Positions 23,326 through 32,162 are shown, numbered from the stretch's first letter. The stretch: 48,651 bases of DNA from Halobacteriales archaeon QS_1_68_17 (GCA_003021105.1 PXRG01000018.1:1-48651); one strand, 5' to 3'. Notes: a model not told the origin generated them from the sequence alone. Numbers and translations are program-made.

Positions 23326-24104
23326 TGTCGATCCACGAGAGCGTCGCCCGACTGGTCACGAACTCGCGGTTCCTGCTCGCGGGGTTCATCTTCGTCGTGG
23401 GGTTGGCCCTCGGCTACCTGATCAACCGTCTCACGCGCCGGCTCCTCCGGGCGCTCGGGCTCCCGGATACCGTCGAGGGGACCGCGTTCGAGCGCACCCT
23501 GCAGGGGCTCGGCAGTTCGACGGTCGGCGTCGTCGCGGAACTGATCGCGTTCACCATCTACCTCGGGGCGGCGCTCGCGGCCCTGGAGGTCGCCCGCATC
23601 GTGGATACGCGGGCCGTGTTGCCCTTCCTGAGCGCGTTCATCCCGCAGGTCGTCATCGCGGCACTTGTCGTCATCGCCGGACTGGTCATCGGGGACAAGG
23701 CGGCGCTGGTCGTCGGCGAGCGGTTGCGGGGAATCAAGCTCCCGGAAGTGGGGATCGTCCCGACGCTGATCAAGTACAGCATCTTCTACATCGCGGCGCT
23801 GATCGCGCTGGGACAGCTCGGCGTCGCCACGAGCGCCCTGCTCGTCCTGCTGGCGGCCTACGTCTTCGGGCTGGTCTTTCTCGGCGGCCTGGCGTTCAAG
23901 GACCTGCTCGCGGCCGGCGCGGCCGGCGTCTACATCCTGCTGAACCAGCCCTACGGCATCGGCGACGAGGTCCGGATCGGCGACCACCAGGGGATCGTCC
24001 AGGAGGTCGACGTCTTCGTCACCCGGGTCGAGAACGACGGCCAGGAGTACATCATCCCGAACCAGCGGGTGTTTCGCGGCGGCGTCGTCCGGATCCGGGG
24101 CTGA
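23325..24104 (+). CDS. MscS-family mechanosensitive channel
   Basis: A 259-aa protein with four or five membrane helices (about 15-38, 66-92, 100-125, 145-165) and the pore helix/beta-domain junction VFGLVFLGGLAFKDLLAAGAAGVYILLNQPYGIGDEVRIGDHQGIVQEVDVFVTRV, in which the DxVxIGxxxGxVxEI-like beta domain is clear. The C-terminus is short. It opens on membrane tension to release solutes on down-shock. Overlap of its start by the dacZ stop (one base) makes the pair translationally coupled and suggests regulation of turgor by c-di-AMP. Confidence 0.9.
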   Translation: MSIHESVARLVTNSRFLLAGFIFVVGLALGYLINRLTRRLLRALGLPDTVEGTAFERTLQGLGSSTVGVVAELIAFTIYLGAALAALEVARIVDTRAVLPFLSAFIPQVVIAALVVIAGLVIGDKAALVVGERLRGIKLPEVGIVPTLIKYSIFYIAALIALGQLGVATSALLVLLAAYVFGLVFLGGLAFKDLLAAGAAGVYILLNQPYGIGDEVRIGDHQGIVQEVDVFVTRVENDGQEYIIPNQRVFRGGVVRIRG

Positions 24105-24106
24105 TC

Positions 24107-24697
24107 CTACGCCGGATCCTGCTCCGACGAGTCGTCGGACGGCCCCGTCTCGTCCGATCCGTCGGGGTCCGGCGGCGATCCCATCTCGCGTGCGGGGACG
24201 CCGGCCACCGTCGCCCCGGGCGGCACGTCGCGCGTGACCAGCGAGTTCGCGGCGACCCGCGCGTCCGCGCCGATCTCGACGCCGGGCAGGACGACCGCCC
24301 CCGCCCCGACCATCGCCCGCTCGCCGATGACGACCTCGCCGGTCCGGTACTCGTCCTGGAGGAACTCGTGACAGAGGATCGTGGCGTCGTAGCCGACGAT
24401 GGCCCGGTCCCCGACGGTAATGCGGTCCGGCCAGAAGACGTCCGGCGTCGATTCGAGACCCCAGGCGACCCCCTCGCCGACGGTCATCCCGAGCCTGCGG
24501 AACAGCCAGTTTTTGAGCCGCAGACTCGGCGAGATCCGGGCCAGCAGGATCACCGCGTAGTTGACCGTCACCCGGAGCGGGTGGCGCGCCTCCGTCCAGT
24601 GGAAAAGCGAGTTCGCCGCGCCGGGCGTCGGGTGCGACCGGACGCGGTCGTGGCGGGGTGCGGTCCCGCTGTCGGAGTCCGGCCGCGAGTCCGTCAC
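24107..24697 (-). CDS. Hexapeptide-repeat O-acyltransferase (maltose/galactoside acetyltransferase-like)
   Basis: A 196-aa protein. After a 70-residue N-terminal region with a short amphipathic helix come left-handed beta-helix repeats: ITVGDRAIVGYDATILCHEFLQDEY, VVIGERAMVGAGAVVLPGVEIGADARVAANSLVTRDVPPGATVAGVPAREMG. The catalytic-type His is in LCHEF, and the final VAGVPAR is typical of this acetyltransferase group. The GTG at 24697 is 1 nt from the aminotransferase stop; the frame is open further but overlaps that gene. It probably acylates a sugar or lipid-linked acceptor. Confidence 0.85.
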   Translation of the reverse strand: MTDSRPDSDSGTAPRHDRVRSHPTPGAANSLFHWTEARHPLRVTVNYAVILLARISPSLRLKNWLFRRLGMTVGEGVAWGLESTPDVFWPDRITVGDRAIVGYDATILCHEFLQDEYRTGEVVIGERAMVGAGAVVLPGVEIGADARVAANSLVTRDVPPGATVAGVPAREMGSPPDPDGSDETGPSDDSSEQDPA

Positions 24698-24698
24698 G

Positions 24699-25844
24699 CT
24701 ACAGGTAGCCGTCGGCCGCCAGGCGGTCGACGCCCTCGCGGAGCCGCGATTCGCTGGCGGCGTAGGAGAGCCGCGCGTAGCCGGGCGTGCCGAAGGCGCT
24801 ACCGGGTACCGTCGCCACGTGGGCGTCCTGGATCGCGCCCTCACACCAGGCCTGGTCGTCGTCGTCGACGGGCAACATCATGTAGAAGGCACCGTCGCCG
24901 ACGGGAACGTCGACGCCGTGGTCATCGAAGAGGTCGACGAGCAGGTCCCGGCGCTCCCGGAAGGCCTCGACCATCTCGTCGACCGCCTCGTCGGTGTTCC
25001 GGAGCGCCTCGACGCCCGCGCGCTGGACGAAGTTGGTCGCACAGGAGACCGAGTGGGAGTGGAGCTTGCCGGCCTGGTCGACCAGTTCCGCCGGCCCCGC
25101 GAAGTAGCCCAGCCGCCAGCCGGTCATCGAGTAGGCCTTCGAGAAGCCGTTGACGGTGATCGTGCGGTCGCGCAAGCCCTCGTACGTGCCAAGGCTCGGC
25201 GCGTCCGTGCCGTACGTGATCTCCTTGTAGATCTCGTCCGAGATGACGGTCACGTCGTGTTTGCCGGCGATCCGGGCGACGTGGTCCATCGCCACGTCGG
25301 AGAAGACGGCACCGCTCGGGTTGCAGGGGGAGTTCACCACCAGCAGCTCCGTCTCGTCGGAGACGGCGTCCTTGAGGTAGCCGGTCGCGGGTTCGAGCTG
25401 GAAGTCGAAGGGCGCGAGGTCGACGCGCGTCAGTTCGCCCCCGGCCATCTTCGCCATGGCCTCGTAGGAGACCCAGGCGGGATCGAGCAGGACGACCTCG
25501 TCGCCGTCGTCGATCAGCGCCTGGAAGATCTCGTAGAGCGCCTGCTTCCCCCCGGGCGTGACGATGACGTTCTCGGTCCGGTACTGGTCCAGGCCGTCCC
25601 CGTGGAGTTTGTCGACGATGGCTTCCCTCAGTTCGGGGATGCCGTTCGAGGGCGTGTAGCCGGTGTGCCCGGCGTCCATCGCGGCCTTGCCGGCCGCCGT
25701 AATGTTCTCGGGCGTCGGGAAGTCGGGTTCCCCGACGCTCAGGTCGACGACGTCGACGCCGTCGGCCTCCAGTTCGGCGGCCAGGTTGCTGATCGCAAGC
25801 GTTGCACTTGGTTCGACGCGGGTGACGCGGTCTGCGAAGTCCAT
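24699..25844 (-). CDS. Class I PLP-dependent aminotransferase (aspartate aminotransferase-like)
   Basis: A 381-aa fold-type I aminotransferase. NSPCNPSGAVF, DEIYKEITYG, the PLP-Lys in NGFSKAYSMTGWRLGY (about residue 233) and a late Arg for the substrate carboxylate in YARLSYAAS are all present. The start EPSATLAISNLAAELEADG is typical of archaeal and bacterial AspC-type enzymes of subgroup I-gamma. It lies between lumazine synthase (touching at 25844) and the acyltransferase, so it may be co-transcribed with ribH. Aspartate or aromatic amino acids are likely substrates. Confidence 0.92.
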   Translation of the reverse strand: MDFADRVTRVEPSATLAISNLAAELEADGVDVVDLSVGEPDFPTPENITAAGKAAMDAGHTGYTPSNGIPELREAIVDKLHGDGLDQYRTENVIVTPGGKQALYEIFQALIDDGDEVVLLDPAWVSYEAMAKMAGGELTRVDLAPFDFQLEPATGYLKDAVSDETELLVVNSPCNPSGAVFSDVAMDHVARIAGKHDVTVISDEIYKEITYGTDAPSLGTYEGLRDRTITVNGFSKAYSMTGWRLGYFAGPAELVDQAGKLHSHSVSCATNFVQRAGVEALRNTDEAVDEMVEAFRERRDLLVDLFDDHGVDVPVGDGAFYMMLPVDDDDQAWCEGAIQDAHVATVPGSAFGTPGYARLSYAASESRLREGVDRLAADGYL

Positions 25845-26245
25845 TATAGTTCCTCCACGAGGTCGAGTGCGCTGTCGACGGCGCGGGCACCGTAGTCGAC
25901 GCGGGCCCGCGCCTCGTCCATGCTCATGCCGGGGCCGGTGACCCCGAACGCGACCGGCGTGTCGCGGTCGAGGCTCACTTCGGTCAGCGCCGACGCCGCG
26001 GCCTCGCCGATCACGAGGTCGTGGTCGGTGTCGCCGGACTTGATGGCCCCGACGACCGCGACGGCGTCGACGTCGTCCCGGCGGGCCAGGCGGTCGGCCG
26101 CCAGCGGCGTGTCGTACGCGCCCGGGACGTGGAGCGTCTCCACGACCGTCGCGCCCCTGTCGGCGGCGGCCTCCCGGGCGCGCTCCTCCATCTCGGCGGT
26201 GATCTCGCGGTTGAACTCCGCGACCACCAGTCCGATCGAAACCAT
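25844..26245 (-). CDS. ribH: 6,7-dimethyl-8-ribityllumazine synthase
   Basis: A 133-aa enzyme condensing 5-amino-6-ribitylaminouracil with 3,4-dihydroxy-2-butanone 4-phosphate, the penultimate riboflavin step. EFNREITAEM, HVPGAYDTPLAA, VVGAIKSGDTDHDLVIGEAAA and the late VAFGVTGPG are family motifs; the active-site His is in DHDL. The start at 26245 lies 26 nt from a TATA-like CTTTTAG (26268-26274), giving a leaderless mRNA. Its TAA shares a base with the ATG of the aminotransferase. Confidence 0.95.
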   Translation of the reverse strand: MVSIGLVVAEFNREITAEMEERAREAAADRGATVVETLHVPGAYDTPLAADRLARRDDVDAVAVVGAIKSGDTDHDLVIGEAAASALTEVSLDRDTPVAFGVTGPGMSMDEARARVDYGARAVDSALDLVEEL

Positions 26246-26267
26246 ACCTGCGGGGTAGATTGGCGCG

Positions 26268-26274
26268 CTAAAAG
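26268..26274 (-). promoter_or_regulatory. TATA box for ribH/aminotransferase/acyltransferase
   Basis: CTTTTAG on the minus strand, centred 26 nt before the ribH ATG. Confidence 0.5.
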
Positions 26275-26333
26275 ATGTACCGTTCCGCGACGGACCGCCC
26301 GCGGTGTCGGCCAGTCGACGGGCTCGCCGGCGA

Positions 26334-27020
26334 TCACTCCCGCCAGTAGTACCGCGGGGCCAACGCGAGGTACGCCAGCGCCGCCACCAGCAACAGCCTG
26401 GGGAAGACGCGAAACGCCACCGCCGGGACGGCGATGGCAAGCGACTGGACGACGCCCATCCCGACCGCGTCCCGGGCGTACAGTTCGGGGTAGCGAACGG
26501 TCGTGACCATCAAATACGAGAAGACGACGGTAGCACCGAGCAACACCGCCGGCTGTGCGATCCCGGCCAGGTAGGCCGCCGCCAGCACCGTCGCGGCCAG
26601 GGTCGTCTGGACCCCTTCGGTGTAGCGCTCCCCGACGTCGTAGGCCGTGTACAGCCCCAGGCGCGTGACGCCGGCGGCGACGAACAGCGCGGGGAGGACC
26701 AGCGCGACCAGCGTCAGTTGCGTCGGGTCCGTCAGCGAGACGTCCCACGCGGCGCGGGCGACGTTGAACACGAACACGGCCGGCGCGACGCAAAACGAGG
26801 CCACGTCGGCCAGCGAGTCCACGAACTCCCCGACTTTGCTCCCCCCGTACCTGCGGGCCAGCACCCCGTCGAGGCCGTCGGCCACCGCCGCCAGGAGGAT
26901 GGCGCGCGCGGCCAGCGCGGGATCCAGGGCCGCGACGACCGCGGCGAGAAACCCCAGGGTCGCGTTGGCGACGGTGACGACGTCCGCGGGGCCGAGCCGT
27001 CCCACGAACCGCGGCTGCAT
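26334..27020 (-). CDS. pssA: CDP-alcohol phosphatidyltransferase, archaetidylserine synthase-like
   Basis: A 228-aa membrane enzyme with six to eight helices. The CDP-alcohol motif runs from DGVLAR (about 51-56) through GEFVDSLAD (about 64-72), giving the DGxxAR...GxxxDxxxD acid cluster that binds Mg2+ and CDP-lipid. Length and the LGPADVVTVANATLGF start match haloarchaeal PssA, which transfers L-serine to CDP-archaeol. Another head group (glycerol phosphate, inositol phosphate) cannot be excluded from sequence alone. A TATA-like box at about 27043-27050 suggests a leaderless start. Confidence 0.88.
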   Translation of the reverse strand: MQPRFVGRLGPADVVTVANATLGFLAAVVAALDPALAARAILLAAVADGLDGVLARRYGGSKVGEFVDSLADVASFCVAPAVFVFNVARAAWDVSLTDPTQLTLVALVLPALFVAAGVTRLGLYTAYDVGERYTEGVQTTLAATVLAAAYLAGIAQPAVLLGATVVFSYLMVTTVRYPELYARDAVGMGVVQSLAIAVPAVAFRVFPRLLLVAALAYLALAPRYYWRE

Positions 27021-27144
27021 ACACTCGGCCTCGCACAGGGGCGTCTTAGTCGGTTCGATACTCGCCGGCAGGGCGGCGCGGTCCGGAGCCGCCGGTCCAC
27101 TGTCGAACCGAGAGTCCTTTTTGCTCGCGGTCCCGAGGGCCGCT

Positions 27145-27585
27145 ATGGAGCGTCGCCGGTTCCTCGCTGCCGGCCTCGCGGCCGCCGGAGTCGCGGCCGC
27201 GGGCTGTCTCGGCCGGTCGAACGCCGCCGGGAGCGACCACGACGTGGGGATGTCCCACCAGCGGTTCCTCCCCGCGACCTACGAGGTCGCGCCCGGGACG
27301 ACCGTCGTCTGGAAGAACACCGGTTCTCGGCCCCACACAGTGACTGCCTACGACAGCGGCACCCCCGACGGCGTCGCCTTTTTCGCGTCCGGCGGGTACG
27401 ACACCGAGCAGGCGGCCCGGCAGGCGTGGCGCACCGGGAGCGGCGGCGGCCTCGACGGCGGCGAAACGTACGAGCACACCTTCGAGGTGCCCGGCGAGTA
27501 CCAGTACTTCTGTATCCCGCACGAACCCGGCGGGATGGTCGGGACGATCGTCGTCGCCGAGACGGCGACGCGAACGCCGCGGTAG
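27145..27585 (+). CDS. Halocyanin/plastocyanin-like blue copper lipoprotein
   Basis: A 146-aa cupredoxin. The N-terminus MERRRFLAAGLAAAGVAAAGC has a twin-Arg stretch and a Cys lipobox, so Tat export and lipid anchoring are likely. Type I copper ligands are visible: His in RPHTV, then Cys and His in YFCIPHEPGGM and the Met. Halocyanins carry electrons at the outer face of the membrane. The ATG is 25-27 nt after a T run (27118-27122). The convergent ribosomal gene ends 11 nt downstream. Confidence 0.92.
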   Translation: MERRRFLAAGLAAAGVAAAGCLGRSNAAGSDHDVGMSHQRFLPATYEVAPGTTVVWKNTGSRPHTVTAYDSGTPDGVAFFASGGYDTEQAARQAWRTGSGGGLDGGETYEHTFEVPGEYQYFCIPHEPGGMVGTIVVAETATRTPR

Positions 27586-27595
27586 CTCGGCGACG

Positions 27596-28252
27596 TTAGT
27601 CGTCGGATTCGGCCTCGTCGATCTCGACGTCGTCCTCGCCGACGTCGACGCTCGTCTCCTCCTCCGCGGCCACCTCCGCGGGGCGGGCCTCCAGGGTCGC
27701 CTTCTGGATCTCGACCCGGCGGAGCGGGTAGATGTCCTTCGACTCCGTGTAGATGGCGCTGGAGAGCCGCCCCGTGACCACGCTGTCGACCAGATCCGCG
27801 AAGGTCCGGTCGGCCGCCGTCTCCTCGACGAGGTCGATCATCGTCCGGCGGATGGCCTTCTCCTGGCTGGCGTCGGCCTTCTTGGTGGTAAAGGCGACCG
27901 GCTGGATCTGCATCCGGTAGTCGTCGCTGGTCAGCACGGTCACGTAGGCGGCGATCTTCGAGGAGCCGCGCCGCACGAGGCTCCGGAGGTAGTCCCGCGT
28001 GAGTTCGTGTTTGATGAACTCGGTGTAGGCCGTGTCGCTGCCGACCTCCGTGATCCGGAAGGTCAGCTTGGTGTTGTTCTCGCTGGCGTCGTTCGTCAGA
28101 TCGCCCAGCGTCGTCTCGATGGTGCGTCCGAGTAGCTTGTCCGTCTCGTCCGCGGGGGTACTGCCGAGTTCCTCCCGGTCGAACTGCTCCGGGGCGAGGA
28201 CGGTGTACCACCGCTTTTGCTGTTTCCGTCTGGATACTGATCGTTCGCTCAT
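27596..28252 (-). CDS. rps3ae: 30S ribosomal protein eS1 (S3Ae)
   Basis: A 218-aa small-subunit protein. The start SERSVSRRKQQKRWYTVLAPEQF and the segments ETTLGDLTND and KLTFRI match archaeal/eukaryotic eS1. The acidic C-terminal tail (VDVGEDDVEIDEAESDD) is a haloarchaeal adaptation. Its ATG overlaps the end of pcc1 by four bases. It is last in the uS15-RecJ-Pcc1-eS1 operon. Confidence 0.96.
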   Translation of the reverse strand: MSERSVSRRKQQKRWYTVLAPEQFDREELGSTPADETDKLLGRTIETTLGDLTNDASENNTKLTFRITEVGSDTAYTEFIKHELTRDYLRSLVRRGSSKIAAYVTVLTSDDYRMQIQPVAFTTKKADASQEKAIRRTMIDLVEETAADRTFADLVDSVVTGRLSSAIYTESKDIYPLRRVEIQKATLEARPAEVAAEEETSVDVGEDDVEIDEAESDD

Positions 28253-28467
28253 GGGTCTGTGATGATCGTTTCGGCCACCGAGCAGTTGACCACGTAGTCG
28301 TCGACAGTGGCCCGAAGCCCGCCAGTCGTCTCCCGCTCGATGGTGGTCGTGATCCGGTTCCCCGACACGGTCGTCGTCATCTCGTCGGTGTTGTCCGGCC
28401 GCAGAGCCGCCGCGACGGCCGCCGCGTCGGCGTGCGAGGTCGTGACGGTCGCGCGTCGGCGGCTCAT
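28249..28467 (-). CDS. pcc1: KEOPS complex subunit Pcc1
   Basis: A 72-aa Pcc1/CTAG family protein: two beta-strand pairs flanked by helices, with ALRPDNTDEMTTTVSGNRITTTIERE near the start and a final helix YVVNCSVAETI. It dimerises within KEOPS, which makes the t6A base at position 37 of ANN-decoding tRNAs. The gene overlaps both neighbours by four bases, so it is embedded in an operon with ribosomal proteins eS1 and uS15, an arrangement conserved among Halobacteria. Confidence 0.92.
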   Translation of the reverse strand: MSRRRATVTTSHADAAAVAAALRPDNTDEMTTTVSGNRITTTIERETTGGLRATVDDYVVNCSVAETIITDP

Positions 28468-29612
28468 AGCGCCTCCCTGAGGGCCATGATGAACTCGGCC
28501 GTGTCCGTCTCGAAGGTGGCGCGTGCCAGCCGATCCGTCCCGTCCCAGTCGCCGCCCGCCTCCGTCGCGGCCGCCGCCATCGCGTCCGCGAGGTCCGTCA
28601 CGTCCGCCGTCGCCGCGGCGGCGGCGCGCCCGTCAGTGACGACCAGCGCGACCGGTTCCGGCGACCGGAAGTCCCGGAGCAACCGCGCGACGGTACCGAC
28701 CGGAATCTCGTCCGGATCGTCGGTCGTCTCCCGGGCGACGAACAGGTCGTCGTAGCGGCCGGTCGTCGCGGTCCGGAGCGTCCGGTGGGCGCGCCGGCCG
28801 CGGGTCCGCCAGGCCGACAGCGCCGTCTCGGTCGCGTCGTGACCCAGCGCGAGCGCCAGGCCCGCACCCGGGGCGCGGCGAGCGGCCGCGTCCAGGACGT
28901 CGGCGTACCCCTCGACGGTGGCGAACGGCGCGCCCGGCGCGACGCGGGGACGGAGCGCGCGCTCGACGGCCTCGCCGGTCCGGTCGACCGCGCCCCCGGT
29001 CCCGACCGTCGCCAGCGCGGCCAGCGACGCCACGCGGCGGTGGGACTCCTCGGTCGGCTCCCCGGGCAGCGCCAGGTCCGCCAGCGCGGCGGCGGCGGCT
29101 TCCGGGTCGCCCGAGAAGCCCGCGTGGAACAGCGTCGAGTGGGCGAGGCCGTCGGCCAGGTCCGGCGTCGGGACGCCCACTCCCGGCCGGCGGTCGAGAC
29201 CGGCCTCGCGGGCTGCCGACAGCACCGGGTCGACTGGCTCCCGGCCGGCCGCGAGCACGCCCGCGAGCGCGAGCACCGGGTCGGGATCGGAACCGATCTC
29301 CCGGGCCGCCTCGAAGGCCGTCTCGCTGGCGTGCGCGTCCCCGCTGGGGACACACACGCCTGCCTCCTGGTCCACGTCGACGCCGACACCGACGGTGAGG
29401 TCGGCGTCGGTCGTCCGGCCCCCCGGCCGCGCGGCGACGCTCGCCTGGTAGGGCGTACCGGCCGCGTCGAGGGCCCGCGAGAGCAGGCCTGCCGCCGCGA
29501 GCGCGTCGCCGTCGGGTCGGGCGACGACTCTCACGAACTCCGCCCCCTCGACGGCGGCGGCGACGTCGCTTGCGGCGGTCGCGTTCGTGGCGGGTCGGCC
29601 GGCGGTAGACAT
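28464..29612 (-). CDS. RecJ-like (DHH superfamily) protein, degenerate active site
   Basis: A 382-aa protein in the place where haloarchaea carry a RecJ-annotated gene between uS15 and Pcc1. FVRVVARPDGDALAAAGLLSRAL resembles DHH motif I, where DxDG-type residues bind metal; DLTVGVGVDVD follows. The classical DHH triplet and a downstream GG-rich DHHA1 motif are not obvious, so nuclease activity is doubtful. It may be a structural or regulatory member of the archaeal GAN/RecJ group that associates with GINS. It overlaps uS15 and pcc1 by three or four bases. Confidence 0.75.
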   Translation of the reverse strand: MSTAGRPATNATAASDVAAAVEGAEFVRVVARPDGDALAAAGLLSRALDAAGTPYQASVAARPGGRTTDADLTVGVGVDVDQEAGVCVPSGDAHASETAFEAAREIGSDPDPVLALAGVLAAGREPVDPVLSAAREAGLDRRPGVGVPTPDLADGLAHSTLFHAGFSGDPEAAAAALADLALPGEPTEESHRRVASLAALATVGTGGAVDRTGEAVERALRPRVAPGAPFATVEGYADVLDAAARRAPGAGLALALGHDATETALSAWRTRGRRAHRTLRTATTGRYDDLFVARETTDDPDEIPVGTVARLLRDFRSPEPVALVVTDGRAAAAATADVTDLADAMAAAATEAGGDWDGTDRLARATFETDTAEFIMALREAL

Positions 29613-30076
29613 CAGTCGAGCAGCTCCGTCGCGTTCTCGTAGGAGTAGGTGAACTCCTCGTCGAGTTTGTCGCCGCGGTAGTAGTCGACCAGGCGGCGGA
29701 TCTTCGCCTCCGTGTTCTGGAGCGCCCGCTTGTTCTGGTGGTCCGTCGGGTTGTCCGCCATGTGCTCGCGCAGGCGGACGGCCCGCTCCATCAGGTTCCG
29801 GAGGTCCTCGGGGAGCTCCGGGTCGGCGTCGTGTTCCGCGAGGATCTCCGTGACCTTCTTGCCGGTCGCCAGTTTCACGTCGGGGACGGGCGTCCCCTGG
29901 ACGCCCTCGTCGCGCAACGCGACGCCGATCTCGCTGGGGCTGTGGCCGTCCTCCGCGAGTTCGACGACCCGCTGTTCGACGGCGTCGCTGTCCACGTCAC
30001 TCCACTCCGGCGGTTCGTCTGCCACGGGCTTGTCCGAGTCGGACGACCCGCGGCGGCGAGTGTGCATTCTTGCCAT
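29612..30076 (-). CDS. rps15: 30S ribosomal protein uS15
   Basis: A 154-aa protein of archaeal/eukaryotic length. The N-terminal extension (MHTRRRGSSDSDKP, then WSDVDSDAVEQRVVELAEDGHSPSEIGVALRDEGVQG) precedes the S15 core HMADNPTDHQNKRALQNTEAKIRRLVDYY. It binds 16S rRNA helices 20-22 early in assembly. ATG 30076 is chosen for the standard MARMHTRRRG start; the frame is open upstream without similarity. First gene of the operon with RecJ-like, pcc1 and rps3ae. Confidence 0.96.
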   Translation of the reverse strand: MARMHTRRRGSSDSDKPVADEPPEWSDVDSDAVEQRVVELAEDGHSPSEIGVALRDEGVQGTPVPDVKLATGKKVTEILAEHDADPELPEDLRNLMERAVRLREHMADNPTDHQNKRALQNTEAKIRRLVDYYRGDKLDEEFTYSYENATELLD

Positions 30077-30295
30077 AGTTCGTATTGGAACTGCACAGAC
30101 CGCTCCCCGGCGCGGGACGCCGGCGGGGTGAAACCCCGGGCACGTTCGCAATCCCAAGCCGCCGAACCGGCGGCGAGTCGGATTTGCGGCCGTGCTGTTC
30201 CCACCGGACAGTTCGCGCTCGCACACAAAACCATTTCTACTTCTATTCGCGCCCGGCGGCCGCAATCTTTATCAGAGCCGATAATCCGGCCGGTC

Positions 30296-30303
30296 GATTT
30301 AAC
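30296..30303 (+). promoter_or_regulatory. TATA box for the large pilin-like protein
   Basis: GATTTAAC is centred 29 nt before the ATG at 30329, supporting that start over the upstream open frame. Confidence 0.55.
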
Positions 30304-30328
30304 AAGGCACGTCGCATATCCGGACCGA

Positions 30329-32113
30329 ATGGCGGTCACAGGGCCGGGAGACGAGGGTCGCCGACCGGGGAAGCGGGCACAGTCGGAGCCGATGGCGTTC
30401 GTCCTGCTTCTGGCGATGATCGTCCTCGGAACGACGAGCGTGGTCGTCATCGGCGGGGTGGCGATCACCAACACGCAAACGTCGCTGGACCTCCAGCGGG
30501 CCGAGAAGGTGATGACCCAGTTCGACTCGAAGAGCGCGATGGTGGCGCTCGGGAACTCGCCGGTCCACGAGGTCGACCTGTCGGACGGCGACCGGGGGTC
30601 CTACGAACTCGATCCGGAGGCCGGGTGGATGCGGATCAACAGCACCAACACGTCGGCGGGGTCGACCGAGACGATACTGAACGTCACTCTCGGCGCGGTC
30701 GTCTACGAGCACGACCGGACGTCGGTGGCCTACCAGGGCGGTGGCGTCTGGCGGACCCGCGGCAACGGGAGCACGATGGTGTCGCCGCCGGAGTTTCACT
30801 ACCGCGACGAAACGCTGACCCTGCCGGTGATCACCGTCGACGGTCGGGGATCGCTCGGGGACCGGGCCGTCGTGACGAAAAACGGGTCGACGGTCCAGTG
30901 GTATCCGAACGCCACGGAGGACAAAAACTGGACGAACCCGCTGAAAAATTCGAAGGTGACGGTGACCGTCAGGAGCGATTACTACCGCGCCTGGGGCCAG
31001 TTTTTCCAGCAGCGGACCGACGGCTCGGTCGACTACGACCACGAGAAACGGCTGGTCAACATCACGCTGACCGCACCCGCGGGACCGCGGAACGTCACGT
31101 CCGGCATCGCCGCCACGTCGCCGACCGGTTCGCTCAGCCTCTCCGGGTCCGGACCGTATCCGGCCAGGACCGACAGCTACACGTCGTCTGACGGGGACGG
31201 CTACGATCCGCTGGAAAACGACGTCGACGACAACATCACGCTCGCGGGGGACATGACGGTCTCCGGGAACTCCTGTGTCGCCGGGAGTATCAGGGCCGGG
31301 GGAACGGTTTCTCTCAGCGGTTCCGACTGTCCGTCGGGGTCGTACAAGGTCAAAGGCGACGCCCGGTACGGCACCAATCCGGCCCCGGACTCCGGTGACG
31401 TGAACGGCGACATCGATCCGCTGGACGACATCGACGGGGAACAGCCGGTCAACGTCCTCATCAACAACAAGGTCAACGAGATCGAGGACAGCCCGGACTC
31501 CGACGGCGACATTTCGGGCGACGAACTCAGCTTCGGCGGCGACAGCACGCTCCCGGCGGGCGAGTACTACCTCGAGAAGATGGAGGTCGAGGACGGGGAA
31601 TCGCTCGTCCTCGACACGAGCGGCGGCGAGGTCGTCGTCGCGGTCGAACAGTACGCCAAGATTCACGGGAGCGTCGCGGTCACGGGCAACGAAAGGGCGA
31701 GAATCTACGTGAAAGGCCAGGGAACGGTGTCGTGTACGGGGCCGGGTGCCGGTAACTGTCACTTCTGGATGGACGACGGGTCCCAGATGACCACTCCGGA
31801 CCAGAACGCCACGAGGCTGTGGGTCTACGGGAAAGGCGACATGAACACCAAATTGAGAGGGCCCGGGACGTTCGCGCGTTTCGAAGGCGTCGTCTACGCA
31901 CCTGGTGGCGGCACGGGGTCCGGTGAGATCTATGTGGAGAAAGCGGAGATCTTCGGTGCGCTCGTGGCACCGGACGTTTCCGTAAACCAGGGCGGGGAAC
32001 TCCACTACGACCGGTCGCTCGGGGACGTTCGCGCGGTGCCGAGGGACGAGAACATCATCCCGGTCACCTTCCTGCACATCTCACACAACCGCGTGAACGT
32101 CACGTCCGCGTGA
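30329..32113 (+). CDS. Large secreted pilin-like protein with polymer-forming tail
   Basis: A 594-aa protein. A positive N-terminus is followed by AQSEPMAFVLLLAMIVLGTTSVVVIGGVAI, a class III (pilin/archaellin) signal-like helix. Residues about 60-270 are beta-rich with many N-glycosylation sites. From about 300 to 580 short motifs such as ITLAGDMTVSGNSC, GTVSLSGSDC, VAVEQYAKIHGSVAV and FEGVVYAPGGG resemble bactofilin-like beta-helix repeats, with Cys pairs. The same plan appears in the pilin at 21106-22005. It is convergent with the pilin-like gene run at 32249-35579. Probably exported and assembled on the surface; exact role unknown. Confidence 0.78.
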   Translation: MAVTGPGDEGRRPGKRAQSEPMAFVLLLAMIVLGTTSVVVIGGVAITNTQTSLDLQRAEKVMTQFDSKSAMVALGNSPVHEVDLSDGDRGSYELDPEAGWMRINSTNTSAGSTETILNVTLGAVVYEHDRTSVAYQGGGVWRTRGNGSTMVSPPEFHYRDETLTLPVITVDGRGSLGDRAVVTKNGSTVQWYPNATEDKNWTNPLKNSKVTVTVRSDYYRAWGQFFQQRTDGSVDYDHEKRLVNITLTAPAGPRNVTSGIAATSPTGSLSLSGSGPYPARTDSYTSSDGDGYDPLENDVDDNITLAGDMTVSGNSCVAGSIRAGGTVSLSGSDCPSGSYKVKGDARYGTNPAPDSGDVNGDIDPLDDIDGEQPVNVLINNKVNEIEDSPDSDGDISGDELSFGGDSTLPAGEYYLEKMEVEDGESLVLDTSGGEVVVAVEQYAKIHGSVAVTGNERARIYVKGQGTVSCTGPGAGNCHFWMDDGSQMTTPDQNATRLWVYGKGDMNTKLRGPGTFARFEGVVYAPGGGTGSGEIYVEKAEIFGALVAPDVSVNQGGELHYDRSLGDVRAVPRDENIIPVTFLHISHNRVNVTSA

Positions 32114-32162
32114 GGGTGAACCGGCCGGAGGGTCCCGTTTCCAACCGGCCACGGCGACCACC

